Origin: Dendrolimus kikuchii
Lineage: Eukaryota > Arthropoda > Insecta > Lepidoptera > Lasiocampidae
Direction of reading: 5' to 3'
Assembly (NCBI GenBank): GCA_019925095.2
Contig: CM034405.1
Location: 15,339,401 to 15,403,400, forward strand
DNA: 64,000 nt
The notes below the pieces were generated by a model. That model was not told the DNA's origin and made no database searches. It was given only the letters and a program-made list of their open reading frames with translations. The stretch's first letter is position 1. Each line of letters begins with the position of its first letter. The translations under genes were made by a program, and so were the position numbers. Of this stretch, positions 9,955 through 19,820 are shown piece after piece.

Positions 9955-10200
9955 TTATTACTAGATGACGTCACAGATCAGTCTTCTCTCGGTTTTTGAC
10001 GAACATTTTTATCGACTAAAATAGTCAAAATTTAAAATGAAATTAAACTGTTTAAGACTTTCAGTTGTTGAATAATTTGGACTATCGAAATATAAATATT
10101 TTTTTTTAATTTCCCATATAAATACATACACATAAAAACCTTTAGCTTAAAACCGATAAAACGTATTTTTGTTAACTAATATCTTAAAACTATTGTTTAT
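9955..10200. repeat. Dispersed repeat fragment (shared with 16.7 and 45.9 kb)
   Basis: ACTAGATGACGTCACAGAT... resembles 16,728-16,800 (ACTAGATGGCGCCACAGAT), and GCTTAAAACCGATAAAACGT near 10,145 resembles 45,959-45,980. The class is unknown and the boundaries are rough. Confidence 0.4.
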
Positions 10201-10299
10201 TTTATTCAATGAAATAATTTTTATTTAATAATATATTTTTATTCAATAACATAAGATGGCGTGTAGCTAAAAGGGCCATAGTTTGTTTTGGTAACCTAT

Positions 10300-10712
10300 G
10301 ATATTGCCACCGCTAACTTGCTGGCACTTTTAAAGCCGAATGGTATTGCATGTGACGATGGTAAGCGTCTTGACGGGACGACTCTAATTCCCTGGTGACG
10401 TGGCAAGCCTCTGGTATGGGATGCGACCTACGTGGCTGCGTTGGCCGCATCCCATTTACCAAACACGTCTAGATCGGCCGGTACGGCGGCGGAAACAGCT
10501 GAATCACTCAAGCGGTGCAAATTCAACCCTCGGTGAGGGGTATAATATGTGTGTGCCGTTTGCTGTTGAAACGCTTGGACCGTGGGATCCTGAGGCCATG
10601 AGTCTTTACAAAGATATTTCAAAACGACTTATTGTCTCTTCGGGAGATCAGAGGGCTAGATCCTACCTCGCACAATGGATCAGTATGGCGATCCAGCGAG
10701 GTAACGTTTAGC
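10300..10712 (+). pseudogene. Non-LTR retrotransposon C-terminal domain, copy 2
   Basis: This is the same domain family as at 7,960-8,580 but keeps the part that copy lacks: KPNGIACDDGKR, then LDGTTLIPW, a stop in place of one codon, RGKPLVWDATY, and a C-terminal portion with FAVETLGPWDPEAM and ISMAIQRGNV near 10,670-10,705. The expected KRPDG reads KRLDG, so the presumed catalytic proline-aspartate pair is altered. There is also a frameshift near 10,530. It stops at 10,709-10,711. Confidence 0.72.
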
Positions 10713-11109
10713 GTTCTAGGAACCTTACCTATTGACTTCAATGACCTAAGCTCAGTAGGTACCTCTTCTGCTTATATCTTAAGGGATTATAGATACAATA
10801 TATGTTAAGTTTCCTTCACTGTATTAGTTTATACCAGATTATTTCAAAATATTATGTTTATTTGTGTTCAATCAAAACTCAGTAGGTAATTATTTTTTGC
10901 CATACTACATAATAACATGCAAATTATCACTTTTAATGCTAGTCATTGTTTTAATATTTATTACGCAAAATATTGATTAACAGTATTGGCCCTTTTCATA
11001 CCAGCCCACACAATCTTCTTTAAAATAAATTTATTCAGCAATATTAAAATCAATTATTAAGTTATAGTCAAAAACTCCAAGTCACTTGAAATATTTTTCT
11101 TACTTTCAG
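10713..11109. other. AT-rich stretch, nothing recognised
   Basis: Unique sequence without repeats or coding-like frames. It ends in a pyrimidine-rich tract (TTTTTCTTACTTTCAG) that forms the acceptor of the next entry. Confidence 0.5.
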
Positions 11110-11159
11110 AGGCCGTGTTGGGACTTCGAAACCTCGATGATATGATCATCAGAAAATGT
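11110..11159 (+). other. Candidate internal exon (weak)
   Basis: A strong acceptor (TATTTTTCTTACTTTCAG) and donor TGT|GTAAGC bound 50 bp. One frame is open (AVLGLRNLDDMIIRKC). Its first two bases complete a codon with the single base left by the candidate at 9,820-9,882, giving GAG. The longer open frame that continues past the donor lacks an ATG and is AT-driven. No family is recognised. Confidence 0.2.
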
Positions 11160-11539
11160 GTAAGCATTTTCGATATGATATCTTCGACAGCGCTTCGCTT
11201 TGCTTGTTGCTTGTGCGATCACGCTGCGATCTTCTCTCTCTTGGTGGAAACTTTCCTTCAAAAATCTACGGAAACAATTCAGAAATATTTTTTTTATTTT
11301 TTATTAGGGGTGTCTATTGTAGTATTACTTGTACGGAAGATGATATTAATTTATTTTATGGCTATTAATTTATTACACTTTGATTATTCAGGTTCCGTAG
11401 CCATTTTGGCACGTCTGTTTGTCTTGTTATTTCATAATATTTTTCCTGGAGATCTACAGAGCCTATATCGATGACGTTTAGTTGGAATACAAAATATAAT
11501 ATAGCTATGTGTATGTACCTACCTACCTTTGATGTAAAA

Positions 11540-11765
11540 TAGGTATAGATATGTGTAAGTCGTGCGTCGAAGATTTGCCGATGGTCGACATTCCCGCTTC
11601 CTACGACTGGGACCGGGGGTTGTCTAAGTAGTATTAAGAACTAGACTACAGCGGGTCGCGGGTGTGAGAGGCGGGAGTGGTTGTCATCGGTAAACCTTCT
11701 GCGCACGACTTCTTGAAATCGCGAAAAAATAGAGATCGGGGACGGCCGTAGATGTAACCTAGGGT
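11540..11765. other. GC-richer unassigned patch
   Basis: About 220 bp with many CpG-containing words (GTCGTGCGTCG, GACCGGGGGTTG, GACGGCCGTAG) in AT-rich surroundings. It may be the 3' UTR of an unrecognised retroelement upstream of the LINE tail at 11,910. No frame or second copy was seen. Confidence 0.4.
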
Positions 11766-11909
11766 TAAAGTTATTTTTCAAAGTCAAAAATCTTTCTGCC
11801 TCGTCTAACTTTTGAACTCTAGTAGAAAATCATAGTGGTAGATCTTAAAATTTTTTTAAAAAAATATATATTTGAACATGTCCTGTTGAATAGTTTTTGG
11901 GTTATTATT

Positions 11910-12090
11910 TCCTGCTCCACCTACTTCGCCAGATTAGTTCATTATTTCTTTTAAGCTAGGTTGCCTGGAAGAGATCGCTTTTAGCGATAAGGCCACCTGT
12001 TGTTTTGTCAAGAAGTACTGTAATTATTCATTTTGTTTTGTAATTGTTTATTATCGTGAGGAATAAAGTATTATCTAATCTAATCTAAAT
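11910..12090 (+). mobile_element. LINE 3' tail family T, copy 1
   Basis: It contains the conserved block TTGCCTGGAAGAGATCGCTT...GCGATAAGG, which can form a stem (AGCGAT near ATCGCT), then an AATAAAG signal and an AATCT repeat tail. Copies occur at 17,467, 58,830, 60,150 (plus strand) and 51,330, 61,128 (minus strand). It is 3'-anchored and non-coding here. Confidence 0.75.
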
Positions 12091-12224
12091 GCCTTTTTGG
12101 GGTTTTTTAACAAATGACAAAAACAGTGTAAGTTGTTCGTCACTTCTACGGAACGTTTGAACATACTTTTGGGTTTTTCGTGGTCCAACACGCACTTACC
12201 CAATTTACATTGATTCGACAGCAA

Positions 12225-12415
12225 CCGTGGTCTAGTAGTATCAATCAACATTGACTCGACTAGTTCACTGGATGGCTGAGATACAGGTTTCGACTCCCGC
12301 CGGGGTGAATTTCGTTAAAGAATTTTCCGATATTTCTTCTTTTCTGGGAGTCTGGAAGCGATCTCAGTGTTGTCCATTATACATTATCCTTAAAGTTTTG
12401 TTTATTATATGAGAT
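12225..12415 (+). mobile_element. tRNA-derived SINE, divergent copy
   Basis: Box A-like TGGTCTAGTAG and a box B-like GGTTTCGACTCCC (one extra T) are followed by GGGAGTCTGGAAGCGATCTC...CCATTATACATTATCC, which matches the body of the SINEs at 35,676 and 53,049. RNA polymerase III would have used the two boxes. Confidence 0.6.
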
Positions 12416-12579
12416 AGATCGTCGCGTCTGAGAATGTTTTGATAATTTTAATACCGATTGATATTTGTAATTAAATTAATGAATAAACTACTTTTGTTGT
12501 TTTATTTTTCTTTAGTTTGTGCTATACAGGCTTTGCTTTCTGCGCTTACAACGTTCTTTTGCTTAGAACTGAGAAAAAG

Positions 12580-12660
12580 ATTAATTTAGTATTACGGGTT
12601 CGATTCCCGCACGGTATCTAATTGGTACCTATATCTAAGTTATTGGTTTAATTTATGCGC
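12580..12660 (+). repeat. Isolated box B-bearing SINE fragment
   Basis: GGGTTCGATTCCCGCACGG is an excellent box B, but no cloverleaf or box A can be placed upstream, so a degraded SINE is more likely than a tRNA gene. Confidence 0.35.
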
Positions 12661-12999
12661 TAAACCTTATATTGTTGAAGTCAATAGTATTGCCGAAAGT
12701 ACCTACGTTAAAAAAAATACATTGGAATAAATAAATAAAAAAACATCGGAAATTAAAACTCTAATGTTCACAATAATATGTACGTAGCTGTCGTATTAAC
12801 TGATGTAGGAATCGCTTTATCTTTATCTCGCCGAGATATTTAAATATTATAACTCAGTAGTAGATAATAAGAGGTCTAGGTTTAATTAGACTGTAAAGAA
12901 AATGTAAATTCGACATTTGAGCAACGAAAATACAGAGGCTTTCTTGGTGTTCAGAATGTCAATAGCAAAGAGCAACCCAAACAGGTGGTCACGAAGTAA

Positions 13000-13830
13000 T
13001 CAAAACTCGAATTCAATCCGTGCCTTCATTGAGAAGCGTTGAAACAAAAAAAGACATTCTACAGGAGCGCCACCGAGTTACTTTTTTCATAACTACCAAA
13101 ATGGCGGGTGAAAAAATTCCCACCACTCGTAACGACATCTTTTAGCGTTCCGTAGAATTTTTCTCTTCGGTCATAACACTGGCCACGTGCATTTGTTTTG
13201 GTTGGTTTTTTTCTCAAAAAAAGATAGCATACATAAAAGACAGCGTCGTAGGTGCGCCGTGCAAAATGGTGGTCATTTTTTTGCTTCTCTTTTCAGCCAT
13301 CTAGCCGTCCTTCTCGGACAAAAATGCGATCGTTATTTCTGTTCCGGTGCCGGTGTGTGCGTCTATCAGTCTAATGTTAAGATATATGCCAATGGTTCTT
13401 ATGTGAAAATCGACTTTGAAATCAGAAACTTAGAGTTGGATTTTGTGTGTAATATAAATAGTCTTACGTCTAAAAGAGGACGGAGAAAAAATAGAAATAT
13501 AGGAGGCACGGCGTATACGATAAAGAGAGCAGGAGTCGTTAACGATTCTGCGCCGGAAAGTTGCGCAGATTGCGTTTTTGGATGCTTTTTTTGGGGGCAT
13601 CACCTCACACCAACGGGGGTTTTTTATGGCTATCTTTATCTAACACGCAGCGTCACTCCTTGGGTGTGTATGTGTGCGTGGGGAGCGTGGTGTATTGCGG
13701 CCGGGGGCAAACACCTAGTGCTAGATTTTTGCGTGCAAAACTTCCTAGATAGGCGATCCGCGGGTGCACATAGTCGCGGTATATAATGAGATGTCACCGC
13801 TATGTGCGGGGTAAATAGAGCTGTGGAACA
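13000..13830. promoter_or_regulatory. GC-richer island, possible promoter or 5' exon
   Basis: About 830 bp that is clearly richer in GC and CpG than its surroundings, especially 13,540-13,780. It contains a perfect E-box (CACGTG, 13,184-13,189), a TATATAA string at 13,780-13,786 and a short ORF with a strong start context at 13,101. A 199-codon frame without an early ATG crosses it and is not taken as a gene. No repeats were found inside. The direction of any transcription is unknown. Confidence 0.35.
13101..13145 (+). other. Short ORF with strong start context (14 codons)
   Basis: CAAAATGGCGGGTG gives an optimal insect start context; the peptide is MAGEKIPTTRNDIF, followed by TAG. If the island is a 5' leader this would be an upstream ORF. 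It may equally be chance. Confidence 0.2.
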
Positions 13831-14130
13831 AAGCGTATGTATAACGCTGATGCTGATTAATCATGGTCTTTCATAATTCCGAATGGCTAAAATGTTACCG
13901 ATAAAACAACGTGCATATTTTTTTGTTGAATATTGAATTGATGTTGGGTTTTTGGTTGCAGTGGTGTCATTTAGGATTGTTTCTTTTCTATTATCCACGA
14001 GTAAACGACCTGTATTAGATTCTAACTAATTCATTAAAGTTAATTCTTGTTCTTAGGAGTTTAGCTCAAATATTTCTTATCATCAGAACTATCTCTTTGA
14101 AGAAAGAGATGGCTTTTGAGATATAGTTTT

Positions 14131-14193
14131 AGGCTTCTTTAAGAACTTTAAAGAAGCCTACATACTTACTCTAACTTAATATGAATAAGATCG
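14131..14193. mobile_element. Short palindromic MITE family P, copy 1 (half plus hairpin)
   Basis: The central hairpin AGGCTTCTTTAA-GAAC-TTTAAAGAAGCCT (14,131-14,159) is followed by ACTTACTCTAACTTAATATG. The same unit is found at 18,189, 26,437 and 44,768. Confidence 0.7.
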
Positions 14194-14416
14194 CCTGCGT
14201 TTATTTTTGTATTGATTTACAATAGAGTATCTGTCTAAGGTTCTTAAAGTAGGGATGTTAAAAGTTTTGGTGGCTAAGACACCTACATATTTACCTATAA
14301 GGCAAGTTTCAATCCTCGTAGAAGACTTGGATTAGGTACTAAGCAATCTTCCCAGCCTAACATTATGATAGTAGAGGAAATCTGTATATCGATAGCTAAG
14401 TACAACATGTACGTAA

Positions 14417-14822
14417 TCTAATATATAAAATTCTCGTGTCACAGTTTTCGTTGCCATACTCCTCCGAAACGATTTTGATGAAATTTTTTGTGCTTATCCG
14501 GTATCTATGAGAATCGGCCAACATCTATTTTTCATCCCCTTAATTTTCCACCTCTCTACTATCAACCCCTATTTTTCCATCGCGATTTTTTTTAACTATC
14601 AATCGATCAGTTATCCCGCTAGATGTCTACCGTTGTCACCTCTCATCCAGCAAACATCACGGAGTAGGGATGAGTTGGAGCGATTTAGGTGATTTTGTTT
14701 TTGTGTGTTTGAGTGGGTTATCGAATCGTTTAGATTCGCAATTAGAACCGGTAGATGGCTCTGGGATCGGGTTCTAGAATTTTATTTTTTAAAGGCAGGA
14801 CAACGTCTGCCGGGGCCGCTAG
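14417..14822 (+). mobile_element. Non-autonomous Helitron H1
   Basis: The element begins with TC (TCTAATATATAAAATTCTCG) after a host A and ends with CTAG before a host T, as Helitrons do. The 3' end carries the expected hairpin GGCAG-GACAACGT-CTGCC about 12 bp before CTAG. It is 406 bp with no coding capacity. Related 3' ends lie at 37,605 (minus) and 57,439 (plus). Confidence 0.85.
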
Positions 14823-14899
14823 TTACCTATTATAATACCAAGCCATTGTGATGAGATCGTGCCTCCCAATTCTTAGACAGATTGACGACAGATCAGCCT

Positions 14900-15000
14900 T
14901 ATTCAGGCCCGGATCTAGGGGGGGCAAGCCGGGTCCATGCCCCAGGCGGCCAATTCAGAGGGCGGCCAATTCAGAGGGCGGCAAATTCAAAACTCACAGA
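14900..15000. repeat. hAT-like end fragment and 17-bp minisatellite
   Basis: CAGGCCCGGATCTAGGG resembles hAT MITE termini. It is followed by GGCGGCCAATTCAGAG repeated about 2.6 times (14,945-14,987). Confidence 0.5.
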
Positions 15001-15019
15001 CATTCGCAAAAAAATAGTC

Positions 15020-15122
15020 TTGACACAGAAAGCCCAGCGGTAGACCGGTCATTGTGGCATTCTTTCCAGGAGGCCTATGTCTATCAATGGGAGTCTGATG
15101 ACTGAAATTATGATGATGAATA
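15020..15122 (+). mobile_element. RTE-like LINE 3' end
   Basis: The frame ends in SFQEAYVYQWESDD and a TGA stop, followed by ATTATGATGATGA, the short trinucleotide tail seen in RTE-type elements. Only the last ~30 codons remain. Confidence 0.6.
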
Positions 15123-15451
15123 AGGAAAAAATATGTAAATGAGGGGGGAGGTCGACATTTTTTAGTTTTAACCCCAAAAAGAATTCAAGATCCTAGACTG
15201 GCTTTATTTAAGGCAGGTTTCCTCGCGATGTTATCTTTAATTTTCAGGGCGTGGTAATTGTAACAATACGCATATTAGGTCAGAAAACTGCCTAAGTGGT
15301 GTATACTTCCTGATCAAGTTTCGAATATGTGTCAGTGGAATGAAAACAAGGTGCATAGCCACTGAGCTGCAAAGACTTGCATTGTGTGAAACTCCTAATC
15401 CTTTTTGGACTACCTCCTAAAATAACAAGACTGAAACCCAACAGTGAAATG

Positions 15452-15729
15452 CAGTAGCGGATTTACCAATAGGCTGAGTAGGCTGGCGCCTAGGGCGACA
15501 AATTTGGGGCCAAAATATTTGTGTTTAACATTATTTTAAAAAAATCATATAAAAAATATGGTGTAATTATGACGACAGTGCACAAAATATAAAGTTACAA
15601 TTATATTGTAAAAAAATTGAAATTAATATGTTTGTGAGCTAGGATATCAATTTGTAGAGGTTGGTAGGGGCGATAAAATTTGAATAGCTTAGGGTAGCCT
15701 TAGGCGGTAAATGTCTAAATACGCCCCTG
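15452..15729. mobile_element. hAT-like MITE with 8-bp target duplication
   Basis: The ends CAGTAGCGGATTTACC and (reverse complement of the right end) CAGGGGCGTATTTAGA are imperfect inverted repeats. The flanks GTGAAATG (15,444-15,451) and GTGGAATG (15,730-15,737) match at 7 of 8 bases. It seems inserted into an older LINE tail (CCCAACAGTGAAATG | GTGGAATGTCTTG). Confidence 0.8.
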
Positions 15730-15739
15730 GTGGAATGTC

Positions 15740-16160
15740 TTGATATTAAAAGAGAGAATAAACATCACCTGATGGTATGTGATCCTAATTTTAAATGGTC
15801 TGGAAAAAGTTGTAAAATATCTGGATAGAGAGGTAAGATAATTTTTACAAGTGCAAAATAGTGCATCCATATAACGAGTGAAAATTTGTTTCTTCTTACC
15901 CTGATCAGTGTCGAATCTTGCATTGTTGAGGTTTAATAAAAAAAATCATATATCTAATCTAATATATATAATCATATCCTCTTCAATATTGTTATTTAAG
16001 ACAAAAGATAACCTTGATCCTTCCGCAGGATACTATCAATCTCCTTGTCTTGTTAAAAGCCATTTAACCGTTTAGTCGTAAAAAAGTAATAATAGGTATA
16101 GAAACATACTTTATTTTTGATTTTCTGTAATTAGTCGTTGCGGGAGTTGATTTAGTTGAG
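15740..16160. other. AT-rich stretch, mostly unassigned
   Basis: No coding-like frame. The first ~100 bp may continue the LINE tail interrupted by the MITE. Confidence 0.4.
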
Positions 16161-16169
16161 TGGTGTGTC

Positions 16170-16245
16170 GATGATAGTTACGCACCACTGGCGAGAGCCC
16201 AAGGCCGAGAGGGGAGTACAGAATAAGACGACGACTTGTTGTTAA
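16170..16245 (+). repeat. Dispersed repeat fragment, pair with 51.79 kb
   Basis: CACTGGCGAGAGCCC ... GAGTACAGAATAAGACGACGACTTG is the reverse complement (about 80 percent by eye) of 51,788-51,858. The class is unknown. Confidence 0.55.
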
Positions 16246-16724
16246 TTGTTCCTAATTAGACATATTACAGAAACCTTATCGTTTACGTGATGTGCACACC
16301 AGTATTCTAATCAATACAATATTAAATATTATATTGACACGTTTATGAGATTGGACATTTTTGTTGTTTTAGACAAATGCCCGATCTTATCGTCAGCTCT
16401 AACAGCGATATCATCTACCTGTATTTACATAGCATCATGTCCATGTATTAACCAGTCTTTAATTATGCTAAATTATACATCAATAAATTGGTGGATGAAT
16501 CGTGACGCAGCAAGTAGACGAAACTCGACAAAAAAAAAAATTTAAACATTATTGAGATTCTTTTGTTAAATAATAACCCAAAGCCGCAGGAGATTTAATT
16601 TAAATATTCCTGTAAGATTTATAAATTGAATTCTAATAAGAAAATTTAACCTAATTAAGACATTGGCTTCACCTTGGAAAAATAATAACTTATGATTTAT
16701 ATTGACCTGTAAAAATGTAGATTT

Positions 16725-16800
16725 GAAACTAGATGGCGCCACAGATTATTCTCTCACTTATTCGACGTTTTACTAGATCAGTCAAGATGTAAGTTTTAAT
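16725..16800. repeat. Dispersed repeat fragment with AGATGGCGC motif
   Basis: CTAGATGGCGCCACAG (16,729-16,744) is shared with the fragment at 9,955. AGATGGCGC also resembles the core insulator motif of insect CTCF. Confidence 0.4.
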
Positions 16801-17122
16801 TCAGTTTTTGATTAAGGTAATTTTTTATTATGTGATGCTGGGTAGACAGTGGTATCTAATTGTCGGCTTTAGACTTTTGCAACATTAGGGACGCAGTCGA
16901 CGCGTTGCCAGCTTTTATGGTGGGAAAGACAGAATGGGATAGGAGGAATCAGATAGCAAGGAACTGGAATAGCAAAGTGGGATAGGGGAGAGGAAAAGTG
17001 GGCCATCGGAGTTCTCACTCCGAATATGTAGGTTATACGAAACACAATAGACACGAGCCTAACCGTTTCAAAACATTTATTTTTAAACTAAATTGTCTTT
17101 TTTGTTAGCGACTGTACACTAA
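16801..17122. other. Unassigned stretch
   Basis: Moderate GC between 16,880 and 17,000 (GACAGAATGGGATAGGAGG) without a recognisable frame or repeat partner. Confidence 0.4.
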
Positions 17123-17130
17123 ATAATAAC

Positions 17131-17768
17131 TAGAGACGCCACGAATAGTGGTTTGGCCGAATACTGAATATTCGACCACGCTCTCAGCCGAAGCGCCGAA
17201 TAGGCTACCAAATGTTGGGCACAAGATGTTATTATGTGCCATTCGCGCGTAGGAGGTATAATATTGTATAAGGAACATTGAAGTAATAATTTGTGAAGCA
17301 TTTCTTACGTTCTCGCGAATGATAGGTACATACAATTAAAACTGTGAGATACATAACTCTATTATCCTTTTTATACTATAGACTAATTAATGTCTATCTT
17401 CTAAATATGTTTGTATGTATTTAATTTATAAAATATGTAGTTTAAGTATGTCTGTTTAACTTCTACCTAATAATCTGCACCACCTATATCGCCCGATTAG
17501 GTTAAATTATTCCTTATATTAGATTGCCTGGAAGAGATTGCTTTAAGCGTTTAAGCGATAAGGCCGCCTATTGTTTCTACCATGACAATATTATCATCGT
17601 GATTTTTTGTATTTGTATATAAGTGTTATATTATCTTATCTTTTATAAATACGATTTGGTATTCAGTATTCGGCTGAATGCACATTGTTCGGCCGAATAC
17701 CGAATAGATAAAAAAGTGGCGGAATAGGCCGAATGCCGAATAGCATCTGAATATTTGTAGCATCTCTA
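17131..17768. mobile_element. hAT-like MITE carrying a nested LINE tail
   Basis: The ends TAGAGACGCCACGAATA and (reverse complement of the right end) TAGAGATGCTACAAATA are inverted repeats, and internal GGCCGAAT words recur near both ends. The flanks ATAATAAC (17,123-17,130) and ATAATAAG (17,769-17,776) match at 7 of 8 bases. A family T LINE tail (17,467-17,645) lies inside and must be younger. There is no transposase. Confidence 0.8.
17467..17645 (+). mobile_element. LINE 3' tail family T, copy 2, nested
   Basis: It shares CTGCACCACCTATATCGCC and GATTGCCTGGAAGAGATTGC with the copy at 11,910, then GCGATAAGGCCGCC. It is inserted within the hAT-like MITE. Confidence 0.75.
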
Positions 17769-17800
17769 ATAATAAGAGTCTTATTCATATTAAGCTAGAC

Positions 17801-18159
17801 CACACTTTGGCAAACTTATTAGCCAAAGAGCCAAATATGAACATTACAACAATTTAAAAAAAAATTGGGAGCCAAATCTGCTTGTTTAGTAAACTTTTAT
17901 TACACTAAATAAGTAGTACACTAAATAAAACTAAATTTCATACTTAATAAATATTTATTAATGCGAACAATGTGCTTGCATCTCCTTGGAAAGTTTGAGC
18001 AAGTTAAGTTTGTATGTTGTTGTTTTTAATTTTAGACATGATTCCAAGTTCTCATAATAAAATTTATTATTGCGCCTTCCGTGGATATTTGTACCCGTGC
18101 CACACTTAAGGAGCCAAAGAGCCACATGCGACTCTGGAGCCGCACTTTACCGACCACTG
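17801..18159. mobile_element. hAT-like MITE with 8-bp target duplication
   Basis: The right end GAGCCGCACTTTACCGACCACTG and the left end CACACTTTGGCAAACTTATT are degenerate inverted repeats of a hAT type rich in GAGCCAAAGAGCC words. Target duplications AGCTAGAC (17,793-17,800) and AGCTAGAG (18,160-18,167) match at 7 of 8 bases. It lies about 30 bp after the preceding hAT element. Confidence 0.78.
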
Positions 18160-18188
18160 AGCTAGAGTAAGTTTATTATCTATGGTAT

Positions 18189-18262
18189 GTTTGTAGGCTT
18201 CTTTAAGAACCTTATAGTAGTCTGCAAACTTACTCTAACTCAATATAAATCAGACCATAAGA
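18189..18262. mobile_element. Palindromic MITE family P, copy 2
   Basis: TTGTAGGCTTCTTTAAGAACC ... AAACTTACTCTAACTCAATA matches the copies at 14,131 and 44,768. Confidence 0.65.
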
Positions 18263-18960
18263 TATGTAGATGATAACAAAATAAAATTTCAAATACAATT
18301 GAAAAGTATTGTTAATTAAAGGTTAAATAATAAATTCAAATAAAAATAATGCAAAGAAACACAATAATGTTAAGTAAAAAAAATATTGACAAAGAAAATC
18401 GCATGGTTTTAATTGTAATGAACAGCGCCATCTAGTTTACTATTATAGAACTAATATAAAAAAAAAACAATTTATTTTTCTTAATGACCATCCTCTTCAA
18501 AAATTTTAAACTTAAAATATGAAGAAAATAGATTTAGTGAGTTTCTATAATATTAAACTTAACAACGCCATCTAGCAGCGAGTAGCAAGTTTCTTCAACT
18601 TTTATTTATCACGACGAGGGTTACACCGTGCACCGGTTTCTTTTGTAAACACGTATGATGAATTGCGGAGTGTCACGAGTCACGAATTGACTTTGACCGA
18701 ACATTCAAATACGGTTGTCAATCTCAAATAAAATATTTTTCACATTGTTTTATTAACATGTAAAAACAAACTAAAAATGGCAATTGCCTATTAAAAAAGT
18801 TACCTAATCCTGAAAAGTTCCTAAAATGTTAATTATTTGAAACATATTTTTTAGACTTAGAATACTTCCATGCTTTGTTATTTATTTAAACCTTAAAAAA
18901 ACATTATTTTATAGTAGTTAGTTTATGCGATAAATGTATACCTACATAACTAAAAGTATA
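18263..18960. other. AT-rich stretch with two CGCCATCTAG words
   Basis: AGCGCCATCTAG (18,424-18,435) and AACGCCATCTAG (18,564-18,575) lie in otherwise unassigned AT-rich DNA. The motif resembles the insect CTCF core. No frame or repeat boundaries were seen. Confidence 0.35.
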
Positions 18961-18973
18961 CATATTTAATATT

Positions 18974-18991
18974 GTTCGATACATATCGAAC
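18974..18991. repeat. Small perfect inverted repeat in a GC-richer patch
   Basis: GTTCGATA-CA-TATCGAAC. The following ~110 bp (to 19,100) is GC-richer unique sequence. No promoter element can be assigned with confidence. Confidence 0.5.
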
Positions 18992-19109
18992 ATTACGCTG
19001 ATGTGGCGTTTACTTAGCGTGACACGGGAATCGACTTGCCGCGGCCTCAGTGTATGTGAACCAGCGTACGCACCAACGCGCACTCGTTTGCCATCTATAA
19101 TATACTATC

Positions 19110-19820
19110 TTATCGCGAAATAAATACGCAGCTAAAAATAATCGTGTTTATATTCCCACCAAGTAGCGTCCCGGACAAATGTAGGAAGTGATAAACAAAT
19201 ACATAAATATAATAAAACAAACATGGAGACAAACTCTCTTTTCCTTCACCTTCTCCCAATTGGGTATTAGACACAATAAATTCTAAAATAGTATTCATTT
19301 ATAATAATGGGAGTAGCTCCCAATTTTGTACAGGTTGGCAAAAAAAAGTAAAAAGTAGTAGTAGGGGCGCCACTTTCGCAAATTTGTCTAACCTCTAGCA
19401 ACTCCAATGTTAGGTCAAGAGTAAGTTCGATAATCACTAATAATTTTTAGTACGACATCAAACATCGTGCAAGTATCAAGTTGCTTTAGTTAGGACGTAC
19501 ACATTTTATCAACATAGCCTATGATGTTTACTTTAATAATAATGACTATAATTTAGTTAGCAAGAGCCTTAACACCTTGTTATAGTTAACAGAACATTTA
19601 TTTGATTAAAAGAAGCTAACCATTACAAATTTATCATGTTGGTGAACATCATCGAATTACAGCGACGAGATTTTTGCTTCAAATTCCACTAGACATGTGG
19701 AATTGGTGAAGTTTAAAAATCACTCCTCATGTGAAACTTGGTATTGTTATATGTGTATTTAGTTATTTTTTACTCGACCTTTGACTCGGATTAACGTTAA
19801 AATTAAAATAGTGTGGATAT
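19110..19820. other. Unassigned AT-rich stretch
   Basis: No repeats, long frames or splice-flanked open segments were noticed. Confidence 0.45.

Noticed and set aside
11115..11474. 119-codon plus-strand frame
   Set aside because: Starts at GTG, AT-driven hydrophobic composition after the donor at 11,160, no domain. Only the first 50 bp were kept as a weak exon candidate.
13187..13786. 199-codon plus-strand open frame
   Set aside because: It begins at GTG, has only one Met near its end, shows no domain, and lies in a GC-richer island where long open frames are expected. Kept only as a possible non-coding promoter/exon region.
16014..16029. TTGATCCTTCCGCAGG, which matches the complement of the 18S rRNA 3' end
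   Set aside because: The match ends after about 15 bases on both sides; in a window this size such a match can arise by chance and no other rRNA sequence is nearby.
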